Numbered from the stretch's first letter, positions 1-11,721 are shown. The stretch: 64,000 nt of DNA from Codonopsis lanceolata (GCA_013146195.2 CM028382.1:62413596-62477595), one strand, 5' to 3'. The notes: generated by a model not told the origin, from the letters alone. Translations and numbers: made by a program.

Positions 1-546
1 CAAAACCAACTTACCCAATTCAAAAAATTAATTATTAAATTTTAAATTATCTAATTTAAATTTAATAAAAAAAAATTAAATTTTAGCTAATTTAAATTTA
101 ATTAAAATAAATAAATAAATTACCCAAAACTTGTTTTTTTTATTTAAACCTAACTCAAATCAAATTAAATTTTTTTAATTTAAACCTAACTCAAAGATAA
201 TTTTTCACTTAGTATAACTAAATCAAATTAATTAGTAATTTAATTGTGTTTAGTAACCAAATTAATTAATAAATTAATTGTGTTTAAAATATTTTTAAAT
301 TAAAAATTTGTTAAATTAAATTTAAACAAAAAACGAAACAAAAAAATTATGTAAAGGGTATTTTGATCAAATATTTTTTAAAAGTGTTGTATTAAGTATT
401 TTATAGGTGTTGTATTAAGTATACCCCATTATTAATTAATCCCTCTGTTCCAGGCAAAGAGGCTCGTCATTGGTTTCTCATACCTTGTAACGGATCATAA
501 TCCTCGTCAATTACTTTAAAATGTGCCAACCATTGATTATATCCTC
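1..546. other. AT-rich intergenic DNA
   Basis: No gene is visible. The first 350 bases are runs of A and T words such as TAATTTAAATTTAAT. A short direct duplication around GTGTTGTATTAAGTAT sits near 383-421. Confidence 0.6.
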
Positions 547-733
547 AATCTAACGGTCCCTGTTTCTTCTTTCTTGAGAATTTTCACAGGCCCAAAATTC
601 AAAACTTGCCGCTCTTTCAAAATCCTCGACTTTAAATAGCAACCAAATCCCCAAATTCAGTTCATTATTCCTAACAGCCCAAACTCCCTCTCTCTCTCTA
701 GAATAAACAAACACACAATCTCTCTCTAGAACG
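547..733 (+). promoter_or_regulatory. Promoter and leader of the histone H3 pseudogene
   Basis: AATCTAACGGTCC at 547-559 resembles upstream motifs of plant histone genes. A TATA-like TTTAAATAG lies at 631-639, about 100 bases before the ATG, followed by a CT-rich leader (CTCTCTCTCTAG). A promoter-like flank argues for a copy made by DNA duplication rather than a retroposed mRNA. Whether it is still transcribed cannot be seen. Confidence 0.4.
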
Positions 734-1090
734 ATGGCTCGTACCAAGCAGACCACAAGGAAATCTACCGGTGGGAAGGCGCCAAGGAAGCAGGCAACCA
801 AGGCGAGAAATCGCCCCGGCAGGAGTGAAGAAGCCACACAGATTTAGGCCAGGAACGGTGGCGTTGAGGGAGATCAAGAAATACCAGAAGAGCACTGAGT
901 TGTTGATCCGTAAGCTTCCATTCCAGAGGCTGGTTAGGGAAATCGTACAAGATTTCAAAGCTCCGTTGTTGCTGTTATGCAAGAAGCAGCCGGGGCTTAT
1001 CTGATGGGATTGTTTGAAGACACAAACCTTTGTGCAATTCATGCCAAGGATATCCAGCTTGCTCATAGAATCCGGGGAGAGAGAGCTTAG
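734..1090 (+). pseudogene. Histone H3 pseudogene
   Basis: The reading frame begins MARTKQTTRKSTGGKAPRKQ, the H3 tail with its K4, K9 and K14 context. It loses register in the region where the K27/K36 tail should be and stops early. A second frame resumes with GVKKPHRFRPGTVALREIKK, the alphaN helix, and reaches REIVQDFK. A third frame carries QEAAGAYLMGLFEDTNLC and ends LAHRIRGERA then TAG. About six residues are missing after DFK and six more between HAK and DIQLA, so the histone fold could not form even if frames were restored. No intron is seen and the length is close to the 136-codon family. H3 normally packages DNA in nucleosomes; this copy should be inert. Confidence 0.9.
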
Positions 1091-1856
1091 AAATGTGGTT
1101 GATTTGAGTGAGAAATGGAAGAAATTTGGAGAAGAAGAGAAAGGAGGAGTCACGGCCGGTTTTGGGGAAGAAGGAGAACAGAACTGGGTCGATCTGTCTC
1201 CTGCTATTCATGTATAAAGGGATAAAAAATTTCCTTCTCCTCCCCTCCAAGTTTGCAATTTTGACATCTAAACGCCCGGAATTGCTCATTTTGTAAATTG
1301 GCCTCTCCAACAATTATGACTTAACGGAAATTAACGTCCTCCAATGGAGTTAACTACCGGCGGTCCACTTCCCGGCAACACAACATCATCATCTGGTTTT
1401 GTTCATTTTGTAAACTAGTTTTGTTGTTTCAAATAATGTTAAAATTTAGACTTGGAATTGGAATTATGGGCTTGGAATTAGTGTCTTTAAAACTAGTTCT
1501 ATTGTTTGATGATATTGTTAAAATTTAGAATGAGAATTGAGTTACAATTTTAAATACTTTAATTTTATAAAATTAATTTCTAACATTAAACTACATATTT
1601 TATATACTAATAAAAATTTATTTAGCTATAATATATAATTTCAATTGAATTTTGCATAGTACCAAAATAATACAATTGTCATGATATTAATGGAAAATTT
1701 TGTGTTATTTAAATTCTATATAATTTGAATATTTATTGAATTCAAATTTAATGCATTGAAATGAACACTAAAATATTTTTTTATATATCAAGTACAAAAA
1801 TATTAAAATTTTAAAATATAAAAAATTATTTTAATTTTTTAATTTTTTTAAATTCA
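1091..1856. other. 3' flank of the H3 pseudogene, no gene seen
   Basis: The first 120 bases are purine-rich; the rest becomes AT-rich with no supported coding region. Short frames here overlap the pseudogene flank on either strand and have no family resemblance. Confidence 0.5.
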
Positions 1857-2405
1857 GTGACAGAATTCAGAGACGGAGTCCTCGTCGCTACATAATTGTT
1901 TGGGTATATTTAAAAAAATTCTGTGACGGAGACTCCGTCGCGAATTAGTGACGGAGGGTCTTTTATTAGCGACGGATATTCCGTCTCTACACAATATTCC
2001 ATATATATTTTAAATTCATTCAGCGACAGAGGGACTTTTATTAGCGACGAACTTTCCGTCTCTAATTAGTGACGGAGGGACTTTTATCAGCGACGGATGT
2101 TCCGTCTCTACACAATATTCCATATATATTTTAAATTCTTTTAGCGACGGAACTTCCGTAGCAAATTAGTGACGGAGGACATTTACTGACGGAATAAAGT
2201 GACGGAATCTCCGTCACTAATCAGTGACGGAATATTTTTTTTCCGTCACTGATCAGCAACGGAAATTGGCCTGTCCAGAATCAGTGACAACTGATCAGTG
2301 ACGGAGCGTTGACGGACCTATTTCGTCGCTAATGTCAAATCAGTGACGGAAATCTAATTTTAGTGACGGAAATTTCCGTCACTGATGACTGATTTTCTAG
2401 TAGTG
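1857..2405. mobile_element. CACTA (En/Spm) element, right terminus with subterminal repeats
   Basis: The segment ends in CTGATTTTCTAGTAGTG at 2405, the reverse complement of a CACTACTAGAAAATCAG terminal repeat. Inward it holds many copies of GTGACGGA and TTCCGTC in both orientations, the subterminal array that CACTA transposases bind. A block of about 119 bases is duplicated in tandem (compare 1970-2030 with 2090-2150). No matching left terminus is seen upstream, so the element is truncated or begins outside the window. The 3 bases after the end are CTC, the expected size of a target duplication, but they cannot be confirmed without the other end. Confidence 0.75.
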
Positions 2406-3450
2406 CTCTTACACAATAGTCCCAAAACTCTCCTACAAACTCCTACCCAAATATGATCAATTTCCCTTACAATTTTATCCCGAAACCCTAGCTTTAATTA
2501 ACAATCAAAACAATCTAAAGTCTGCCCAAAACAATGCTTTAAAATCACCCTCACTCGAATTTCTCACCTAGGTCGAATTCCCCAAGGAAAAAAAAACAAC
2601 CCCATGCCTTTGTTAATCAAGGTTGCCACGAAAACACAAAAGAAATAAAAGATAGAAGACGGGTTCACCGGCTAGGCTTCACTCACCTAGCATAAATAAT
2701 CCCAATGATCAATTCCTTTTTGGCTTCACTCACCTTAAGAAGAATAAATTGGTTTGTAAAGAACAACCTTGTTCTTGAAAAAAATTACTTCTTTTCTCAA
2801 AAAATCAAATATGTTTTATTCAATGAAAGTAAAGCCTTATTTATACTAACAAATGAACCCTAATTCTATAAGGAAAGTGAAACAAACTTCTAAGTTCTTA
2901 AGGGACTCTAATTTGCAATAAAAATAAGAAACTACTAAGTAAATCCTAGTCTTTTAAGGACTTTACTTTACAAAAACGGGAATTAAATTAACACCCTACT
3001 TAAGTGATTCCTTGAAGTCCTAGGATTGAAGGTGCTGCCCAAGTTGAAGCCCAGGCAAGGCTGCCGTCTTGAACTCCTTCAAACATGTTGTTTCTTGAGC
3101 CCAAAGTGACTTCCATGCAATCTTCCATTCCACCCACGGGCTGCCCCAAGTAGTTGCCTTCCATGCAAGCCCTTTCCTTGTGTGTGAATGCCCATGCAAC
3201 CTTCCAAACCTTTGAGCTCATGTTGTCCAAGAACACGACTGCTACCTTGATCATGAAGCCCCTTTTTACAATCCCTTGTTTCCCCCTTTCCATGTAATTA
3301 GTAAGCCCAAACCTTATTGACCCATGTACCACCTCATTTCCCTCCTTTAAATCCTTAGAATCCGTGGCACTTTTGATCAATGCTAAGTCATACCCATTTT
3401 GTTGTTCTTCTGTTCTCAACTTCGAACAAGATCTCCTTGCCCTCACATCA
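2406..3450 (-). mobile_element. LTR-like remnant
   Basis: On the minus strand a GTATAAATAAGG TATA-like box (near 2834-2846) is followed by AATAAAACAT and CT-rich, LTR R-region-like sequence. The frame at 3000-3446 leads into it. No terminal pair or target duplication is visible, so assignment to a retrotransposon is tentative. The CACTA end abuts it directly. Confidence 0.35.
3000..3446 (-). CDS. Unrecognised 148-residue frame
   Basis: An open frame starting MRARRSCSKLRTEEQQNG and ending at TAA near 3000. I do not recognise a domain. It contains several ATGGAAG/GCATGG repeats at DNA level, which give a weakly repetitive protein, and it sits upstream of LTR-like promoter signals. It may be the edge of a retrotransposon coding region or simply open by chance. 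Confidence 0.15.
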   Translation of the reverse strand: MRARRSCSKLRTEEQQNGYDLALIKSATDSKDLKEGNEVVHGSIRFGLTNYMERGKQGIVKRGFMIKVAVVFLDNMSSKVWKVAWAFTHKERACMEGNYLGQPVGGMEDCMEVTLGSRNNMFEGVQDGSLAWASTWAAPSILGLQGIT

Positions 3451-3458
3451 CCTAAGTA

Positions 3459-3736
3459 TTCTCTCTGTCCTAAAGTAAATGATGTTATTTACTTTTTTAA
3501 AAAAATATCCACATTTTCCTAAAATTGTCCTTATTAATTATTCTTTAATTAAATGTGTTGTTCAAAATTTGAGAAAAAAGTATGATGATTTAAATATGAA
3601 TGTTAAGACGAAAGAAAAAGATAATCACACAGCTTATCAACAATAATTGTACTGAAATAAATGTAAATCTGTCTTTTTATAAGTTTTATTAATCCGTGTG
3701 TAAATTTCTAGAACATCATTTGGGATTGAGGGAGTA
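3459..3736. mobile_element. Stowaway-like MITE, degenerate
   Basis: Left end CTCTCTGTCCTAAAGTAAAT and right end ATTTGGGATTGAGGGAG are imperfect inverted repeats of the CTCCCTCCGTCCC type, flanked by TA. There is no coding capacity. Confidence 0.55.
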
Positions 3737-3905
3737 ATGTTCTACATTGGTATGCAGCTAATAAAAAAAAAGTACCGAATAAAACAAAATAAAACTTCTA
3801 TTAAGATTTCAAGGGCTTCAATGTAAAATTGAGATGTAATATACAATATCCTACGTATGATAGTCTTCTTTTTTCTTATGATTACAACAATGAGTTTCTC
3901 TGCTA

Positions 3906-4161
3906 CTCCCTCCGTCCCTAAATTATCGTCCTAGTTGATTTAGCGCACAGATTAAGAAAAATAATTGACTTGATTATTTATATTAATTTACTGTATAGTT
4001 TCCTTTAAAGTCTATGTGTATGTGACTCATAATTAAAATAGGGTGAAAAAGTAAGGGTAAAGTGGTAAAAGTGATGTTTAAAAATGTAAGTTTCAAACTA
4101 AACAATTATTTTATCACGGATGAAAAATAAAAGGATGACGATAATTTAGGGCGGAGGGAAG
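3906..4161. mobile_element. Stowaway-like MITE copy 1
   Basis: Terminal inverted repeats CTCCCTCCGTCCCTAAATTA and its complement (TAATTTAGGGCGGAGGGAAG) flank an AT-rich core of about 200 bases. TA dinucleotides lie on both sides. Copies of the same family occur at 16409-16666 and 31296-31553. Confidence 0.85.
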
Positions 4162-4163
4162 TA

Positions 4164-5400
4164 TTAAAATTGCTCCTAACATGCAACTACATCAGTTGGA
4201 TTTTATCCATTAAATACATCCTTGATTGATCGTGTCTTGATAATGCAAATTCTTCAACAGCCTAATATATATTCATTAAAGTTTTTACAAAGTCATCCCT
4301 AAAATGATATCCCTCACGAACAATTTGTAATTAAGATCCTCAATTTATCTCTAACGATTGGATTATGCCATAATGCAAGCAATAAGTTATCCAACAACTC
4401 AAAAATAATTAATCATAAGAGCTTGAAAAGACTTGACAAATGTTATCCCAAAATTTATACTTCCCACTTGATTAACAATTAGTAAAGGAGAACTAGTTCC
4501 ACGTAAGATATATAATTAATAAAAGAGTTGATCATACATATATTTTTTAGTATAATTAATATATTAAAATTAGGCCTGACAATTGGTAGGTTGGGTCGAG
4601 TATGAGTCAGGTTGGAACGAGTAATATGTCGAAATAGATCGGAATTCATTAAAACTTGAATATCAAACGAGTGGAAATGATTCGGGTTGAATCGGGTTTG
4701 GTTATAACGTAACGGGCAACGAGCTCAACCTGTTTTAACCCGACATGGACCAACCATTTAATATTTTCGTAACGGGTTGGGTTAGGTCATATAATTTTCA
4801 GATTGGGTTAAGTGGGTTAACAGATTCTGGGTTATAATTGTCTCATCTAGTTAAAATTAATGTGCATGATAAAGTTGAGATGTTATAAGGTTGTAAACAT
4901 AATACTTGAAAATGAACAAATTAAGTAAAATATCTTAAAATAGTATAAAATTTTAGTTCAATCGGAAGAGAGTGAGCGACCAAATATAATTTTACCTGTA
5001 ACCTTTCCTTGACATCGCAAGGCAATGTAAATAGGCACTCCACTGTCCCTTCCCATGGTTGACATTTGTTGTATCACAATCCACTTGTGTATGGTGGAAT
5101 GTTTCTATTTATAGCTTTATAGGTCATGCAAGACAAAGCATTTCCTTCAACTCCATCATTTTATTCATATAATAAACCATCTTATTGGTGTTGCTGGGAA
5201 ATCCCACTTAATTTTGCCTCATTTGGTGGAGAATCCATCATTAAAAAACCCTAAAACAATCTTTGAATTAACTTAAACAAAAAAGAAAATGGCTGACAGA
5301 AACCCTAGCAATGCCTTTCCTATAGGACAATGCTAGGGACACTCCTATTTTACACTAAAAATTGAGTACCCATTTTTTGATGTAAAATGAAAGTGACCTA
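4164..5400. other. Intergenic DNA with one dispersed repeat
   Basis: No gene is seen. Positions 4570-4850 hold a GGGTTGGGTC/AACGGGTCGAA-type repeat; a relative lies at 15712-15905. The remainder is AT-rich. Confidence 0.4.
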
Positions 5401-5415
5401 AGCATTACCCTTTCC

Positions 5416-5423
5416 TATATAAG
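5416..5423 (+). promoter_or_regulatory. TATA box of the secreted-peptide gene
   Basis: TATATAAG stands about 340 bases before the chosen ATG. The spacing implies a long 5' leader, possibly with an intron: GTAAATC near 5549 could be a donor and TTTCAG near 5734-5739 an acceptor. Confidence 0.45.
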
Positions 5424-5753
5424 CAAGTTGGACCTCTCCTTTGTTATCCAACTCCCACAGCAACAACCTCAAGCTTTTCATTTCCATTTGGGTAATTCCC
5501 CATCCCACAACTTAACCGAGCTTCGTTCCAATAACTTGAATCGGTTACGTAAATCTTTTTCAATTCGATCTGTATGTCTTATATACGAAAGATATCTTGT
5601 TAAGCTACGCGTGGTCTTATTTTTCCTAATTACCTTTCTTCGTATTTGATAGATGATATAGACAAAACCTTGGTATTATAACTTTTGTTGTTTTTATATT
5701 ATTTTTTGAATGGCAGTGTACCAGTGAAAAGTGTTTCAGATCAATATTCCAGA

Positions 5754-6017
5754 ATGAGGCTTCTTGTACTTGTTCTAGTCCTGATGATGCTGAGCAGTTC
5801 TACCTTGGCCCTTATGAACAACAACAACAGGAAAACTTTAATGGCTGAAATGGAACATGCAGGTCACAAGGAGAGGCAGCTAGTCGAGGGAGAAGAGCGT
5901 AGTGTGAACAACCACCATTATATTCCGAGGACAGACTTCAATAACTATGGCAATCCTGGTTCAGGTTCCGGTTCAGGCTCTAAGGGAGGTGACGACGGTA
6001 ACGAAATAAGAACCTGA
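5754..6017 (+). CDS. Small secreted peptide precursor
   Basis: The 87-residue product begins with a clear signal peptide (MRLLVLVLVLMMLSSSTLA), followed by a charged variable middle. The C-terminal part carries NNHHYIPRTDFNNYG and then a Gly/Ser run and acidic tail. This layout (signal, variable linker, conserved short block near the C terminus) is that of plant post-translationally processed signalling peptides. I cannot assign it to CLE, RGF, PSK, PSY or CIF, whose core motifs are absent. I chose this ATG rather than the one at 5685 because it places the hydrophobic stretch at the N terminus. Frame is intact and a TATA box and poly(A) signal flank it, so it is the best candidate for a working gene here. 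Confidence 0.6.
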   Translation: MRLLVLVLVLMMLSSSTLALMNNNNRKTLMAEMEHAGHKERQLVEGEERSVNNHHYIPRTDFNNYGNPGSGSGSGSKGGDDGNEIRT

Positions 6018-6075
6018 AGAAGGGGTACGTAGTTGGATGCGTGCTATGCATTATATCTTTATAAGTTAAAAGATA

Positions 6076-6081
6076 AATAAA
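6076..6081 (+). terminator. Poly(A) signal of the secreted-peptide gene
   Basis: AATAAA lies 59 bases after the stop codon. Confidence 0.5.
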
Positions 6082-6678
6082 GTTTTGCATGTATATATAA
6101 TTAGCTGTTTTCTTAGAGATCAAAATATTCTGAGAGTATATAGTTGTATGAACAGTACTGATGTATAGGTGTAAGTGTGTAACGTGTTTTGCTAACCGTT
6201 TAGAGATGGTGGTGAACGGTGATGTTGCAGCGCCTTCAAACTATGCTGTAGGCATTTTATGAGTAGGTGTCCTATAAGACTGTATTACGAATCTTAATTT
6301 ATAAGACAAAGTTCCACTCTCTTACAGCTCTTACAGTTCAATCCACCAATACACGGTTAGTCGGGTAAAATAGATTCGTCTTACAAAAATTATCCATAAG
6401 ACCGTCTTACACAAGTTTTTTACCGTATTTTTATTACCAACCATTCTTAAATAAGGAACCTATTGTATATTATAGGTCAGTATCCATGTTCATGTGCGAT
6501 GTAGATAAATTGAGATAATAAAAAAAGTTTCAAGACATTTTTTCCTTTTTTTTAGTCAAAAAAATCACAAAAAAAAGAAGGGAAGAAAAAAGTGGTGAAG
6601 AGAGAGAAAATGAATATCCAATAACTTTTTCGATAAGAAGAATGGCTGACAATCGGCAAACAGAGGTTTTTCTGGTGG

Positions 6679-6733
6679 GAGAGAGAGGGAGAGAGGAGAG
6701 GAGAGGAGAGAGAGAGAGATCAGAGAGAATTGA
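6679..6733. repeat. GA-rich simple repeat
   Basis: A GAGAGA/GGAGA tract immediately left of Copia-1. The DNA from 6083 to 6678 shows no gene; AAGACCGTCTTACAC near 6400 looks like a degenerate MITE end. Confidence 0.8.
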
Positions 6734-6852
6734 GAGAAAACTGTGGAATCCATATTAGAAGAAAATATAAAGAGAATAAAGTGATAACAGAGAAGAGAGT
6801 GATGAACATTGAACCATACGTAGAAGGGTAACCGAAAGAGCATGAATATAAT

Positions 6853-7783
6853 CGAAAGAACAAAAGTAGCTAGAATTTTTAAAAATTGTAGCCAATGCAA
6901 TTTTTAATATAGCTGTCGATGTAGTTACAATGGACAATGACAAAAAAAAAAAAAGTAAACATCGGAAGACTTAATACTAAAGCACGAAAATAAGCATTAA
7001 GGTTTACCAAACAATTTACAAGACTATGTTTGTAGACCTAGCCTCAAGGCCACAAAGATTTCACTAAAAAGATTAATTGTTTTACAAAAAGATTGTAAAA
7101 TCACCAAACAAAATACTCTGACAAGACAACAAGTCTTGGAGAGCAAAACATCCACAAAAAAACAGGTATAGAAAACGTGGGAAGAAAAACAAATAGCTTT
7201 CTAAAATCAGCTAGGAAGTCAAAACAGCATCACTGCCCAATGTCGCTTCCAATGTAGTAACATTCGAAGTCACATTCAAAAACTGATGCACATCTGAAAC
7301 TGAAATCAGATTCTGAACTTCTGAAATTTCTGCTTCTGATTTTATGAATCAGCTCTCTTCTCTCTATGTGCGTGTTACAGCCGTTGCCCTTGTCTTCTAT
7401 TTATAATGTTGAGGAAACCTACACACAAAGAAGGAATACATCTCTAAGAAGGACAAGGATTAGAATAAAAGCAACTTCCTTAATTTCCAGATTTTCTTAC
7501 CATACCAAATAGGATTCTAAGGCACGGTTTTACTGTAGGATTTGACATAGAATTTGTTTCCAAAAAACAACACTAAGATTTAGGTTCAAGAAATCAAATC
7601 TTTAGGAATATTTTGTTTCAAAAATGACTCCTAAACTTTAGGACCAAGAAACCAAAAAATCTTTAGAAAAATTTTGTTTCCAAAATAGCCTCTAAAGATT
7701 TTGTTTCCAAATATCCACCAAAACTTTATGACCAAGAAAGGCTAAACAAAATCAAAATAGGTCATGTCTATTTTACCCTTACA
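6853..7783 (-). repeat. Copia-1 3' LTR
   Basis: Partner of 11770-12690. It begins CGAAAGAACAAAAGTAGC where the other copy has TGAAAG, so the terminal T has mutated. The TATA box is near 7396-7406 on the minus strand and the palindrome is at 7237-7278. Confidence 0.9.
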
Positions 7784-7796
7784 ATCTCCCCCTTTG
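7784..7796 (-). other. Copia-1 polypurine tract
   Basis: On the minus strand AAAGGGGGAGAT directly precedes the TGTAAGGG start of the 3' LTR, the expected plus-strand primer. Confidence 0.85.
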
Positions 7797-9094
7797 TTGA
7801 ACATTTCTGGTCAAATGAAATGACAAGTGTTTATTCAACACCAATCAAACCATCTAACTTGCATTGATTAGAAAATCTCATCTCTCCCTGAATTTGTGCA
7901 AGATATAAAATCATAAATCATCTACTAAGCACAAATCAGAATATACAAATGATGCAATCACATGCATACAAAACAAACATGAACATTTTATAGGATTCAT
8001 CACCATCACCATAAACACTTGATCTCTCTCCCCCTATTTGACCGGAAAAGGAAGAGGGATAAACAATCTTTTAGGAATTCTCAAAAATCAAAGATTTTAA
8101 AAAACACAATGAATTGTTCACCAAGATTTGATCACACCACTAGCAATAACTGAACACATCATATCCAGATTCAAAACCTCTTAATTCCACACAAAAATTA
8201 GACAACCACTAAATATTTTTCAACATGGAGATTTTTGGAAATTGATTTGCACAGTTTATATTAGGACAAAATTTCACCAAGCTGATATCCTTACCAACAA
8301 TGCATATTCTAAAATTTTATGCATAAAAACATAATGACAAAAAGCTAGGCAAAAAAATTAAAAAAAAAATCAATCACACACAAGTGATAAAGACCAGATC
8401 AAAGGATGTAGTTCCTAATGTAGCTGCATTGGGAGATGCATTCGCCAAAATTGTGATTTTATTTTCAATTTTGCATTTTTTTTTCTCAACCAGATTTCTC
8501 TCCCAAGATCATAAATTTTTCACAACAAAAATCCATAGGTACTTTATTTCCCTAGGAATATAGCTCTACTTTATTTCAAGCTATAAAAACATGCCACTTG
8601 GAACCTTTCACGCTATTTACCACGGGAAGCCATTTTGCACATGATCAACCCATAAAATCCAAAGATTCATAGTCCCAAGAGAGAATGACAACAAACCTTG
8701 TTCATATGTAGCTCTTTTTCGTTAGGTAGCTTTCACACTTTTTAATTAAAGAGAGTCAATTTTCTCAAGATCAACCCATGAGAGCCTAAGCTCCATAGTA
8801 CTTTGACAAATTGCAGCATCCCAAAAATTTCAAAAGGTAGCTCTTTCCTTTGTGGGATTAAGACATGCTCAAGAACTGGGAGAAAAAGAGAATCATAACA
8901 AAAAAATCACAATTGATTTTGAATGTAATTCTCAAGCAACAACAAAAGATACATACATGTGAATCAAATGATCTAGAGTGCCCTCTAAAGACAAAATGCA
9001 ATCATGCCTATTATTTATTTATTTTTTATTTTTTATAACTAAGTGTAAAATCATATGGCACACAAAACACAAGAGATTTCCAAAGATTGAAAAA
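7797..9094 (-). other. Copia-1 3' non-coding region
   Basis: There is no supported gene in 1.3 kb. It holds purine-rich words repeated on the minus strand (GAAAGAGCTACC-type; plus-strand copies near 8708, 8724 and 8833) that recur in Copia-2, and one palindrome copy near 8408-8447. Confidence 0.5.
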
Positions 9095-9300
9095 TCTCTA
9101 AAAAACAAGACACTTGGCAAATATATCAGCAAGATGATTTTCAGTCCCAACATGTTCAAAGCAAACAATTTACATATTCAACCAAGTCTCTAATAAAGTG
9201 GTGTCTTATATCAATGTGTTTTGTTCGAGAATGATGAACTGGATTTTTGTGCTAAGCAAATTGTATAGGTGTTATCAAAAAACAAGGTTAACACATCAAT
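9095..9300 (-). pseudogene. Copia-1 RNase H remnant
   Basis: In mixed frames the minus strand still shows NPVHHSRTKHIDIRHHF and, after a break, ENHLADIFAK, the C-terminal signature of Copia RNase H. The rest of RT/RNase H is gone. Confidence 0.7.
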
Positions 9301-9356
9301 GTATAGTCCATAATCTTTGATCATTCGGAGCATCCATAAAAGTTTTAAGGTTTCTC

Positions 9357-11721
9357 TCAAAAATATTTTGATAAGCATGCTAATTTGTGATAATCAACCT
9401 TACCTCTTCTCCTTGTGTATATGTCATCATGAATATTACCTATGATTTGTGAAGTGGGATGTATTTTCTGAATTTTGCTAGGTATGTCATGTCCATGATC
9501 AGTCAAACTGGACTGATTTTCTGCTTGTTCTGAGTCTGTTCCAGCATCTACCAAGTTTCTGTCCAATGTGACTTCCGATACAGCTACATTTGGAATCACA
9601 TTGGGTGTCACATGCTGAATCACATCGGCTGAACTTCCAGGATATGCAGGTTCTGTCTGATCAGGTGCAGGTTCAATGGTTTTAGATGCAGGTTCTGAAG
9701 ATTGTGCAGGAGATTCATGATCTCCAAAGTCAGGAGATTCATCATAGGACCACTTAGCACCAGGACATATATCAAAGGGCTCACAGTATTTGGATTTACC
9801 CTTCTTGTCACTGCCTTTGGGAACCCACATCTTTTTAAAGCTTTTAGGTTGCTGTTTCTGTGAATGTGATTTCTGATGTAGCTTCGAATATGACTTCCAA
9901 TGCTGCTGCATTGGTTGTTGCATTCGATGTTGCATCTGATTTTTAACCAAAAAGGCCTGCCTTACTTCTTCTTCATATACAGCCTTTTTAAGAAAGCAGA
10001 ATGGCTGTATATGACCAGGCTTGTGACAAAAATGACACACAAAATTCTTCTTTCTTGTTTTGGGTTTTTCAAAGAAGTTTAGATTTTGAAAATTTTGTGT
10101 GGGATGTTTTGGTTCAGCAGACATACCTTCACCTTCTTTCACAAACGTCTTGGGCCTGAATCCAATACCAGACTTATTAGAATTACCAGAATTCAACATA
10201 TCATCCATTTTGTGTTGGCTTGAATTCCATTTTTCCAAGGTTTCATTGGCTTTGATGAGTTTTTCTTTCAGATCTTCAATCTCCACATCATTCTTGGTCA
10301 ACAAACTCTCCAGCCTTGAAATACACTCCTTTTGTTCTTCATTAGCCTTCTTCAGCAGTTCGTTTGCCTTTCCAAGCAATGTAACTTGATGAGCTCGCTT
10401 CTCCCAATCTTTGTATAGCTCTTTGTAACCTTCTAGCAGGTCTGATTCTGATTCTCCATCGTCTTCTGTGACATAGGAGTTAAAACAACAATGATCTTCC
10501 CAACTTCTGTCCAATGTCACTTCTGATGTAGCTACATTCGGAGTCACATTGGCCGAAAATCCTGCAAAATCAGATGGAGAGTTGTGTACAGCAGTGAGAG
10601 TGATGAGATCACCTAGATCTTCATCATCACTATCACTCAAAGTAGCAGAAAAATTCAAACCCTTCTTTCTCAAAAGTATTAGCACATTGATTAGCATAAT
10701 GCCCAAACCCTTGACAAGCCCTACATTGAATAGAATCAATATTTTTACTTCTAGATGTAGGCTGCTTAGCAAAAGGATTGGTAAAAGATTTTTCAGGGGT
10801 TTGAAAAGAACTTTCTTTGGGAGGAAATTTGCTAGGTTCAGTTTTGAAATTTGTTTTGGAGATAGAATATGGAGATCTGTTTTGCCCTTTTGCTTTTAAA
10901 ATATTTTTAAACTTTGATGTTAAAAAATCCATTGACTCTTCACCAAAATCAGATTCCTCAATCTCCTTATGCAATTCAAGAAATTCAGAAGAGATATCAA
11001 CAACAGAAGGAAAAGCAATACTATCATCAGAAGGAGTAGAAGATGATGCACCTTTGCCTTTGTTCTTAATTTGCTCATTGAGGTTTAACTCAAAATTTTG
11101 AAGAATACCAGCAAGTCTTTCAAAACCAATTTTGTCTATATCATGTGCTTCCTCAATAGCAAAAATTTTCACATTAAACCTTTTAGGCAAAGTTCGCATC
11201 ATCTTACTCACAAGACGATCATTGGTGATTGGATCACCCAAGGCAAGAGCAGAGTTAGATATATCAAGTAATCTAGCATAGTAAGACATAATATCTTCAT
11301 CTTCATTCATTCTAGTGTTCTCAAATTGAGTAGTAAGCATCCTAAGTTTTGAAGCACGAACACTAACAGGACCTTCACATAAGGTTTGAAGGGCATCCCA
11401 AACATCCTTGGCAGAGTCATAATTTGCAATAAATCTAAAGGTGTTGGCATCTAAGGCTTTGTATATGGCTGAAAGAGCCTTAGAATTAAACGAAGCAATA
11501 GTTCTATCTTGAGTGGTCCAATTTTCTTCACTAGTGATTTTAACATCTCCATCATCATCAGTTGTTTTAGGTGGAGTCCAACCATTTAGAACAGCAAGCC
11601 ACGCTCTCTCATCAATTGATTTGATGAAGATTCGCATCTTGACTTTCCAAATAGAATAATTTGCTTTAGTCAAAATAGGAGGACGAACAACATTCTCATA
11701 TTGAGAATCCATCACGGCCAC
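9357..11721 (-). pseudogene. Copia-1 gag fused to the pre-RT linker (one frameshift)
   Basis: The N-terminal frame (11721 to 10633, 362 residues) carries the UBN2-type gag domain, with KANYSIWKVKMRIFI early and a first zinc knuckle CRACQGFGHYANQC (C-x2-C-x4-H-x4-C). One extra T in a T run near 10660-10680 shifts frame; the next frame (to 9357) continues with an acidic stretch, a coiled coil around residues 120-190, a second knuckle CHFCHKPGHIQPFC and KMWVPKG, the usual end of Sirevirus gag. It then jumps to HPTSQIIGNI and YTRRR, a linker normally found after integrase. Protease and integrase are thus deleted in frame. Gag packages the RNA in virus-like particles. It is relatively well kept compared with pol. 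Confidence 0.85.

Noticed and set aside
734..1090. A functional H3 variant
   Set aside because: Frame changes and two deletions in the histone fold make a working protein impossible.
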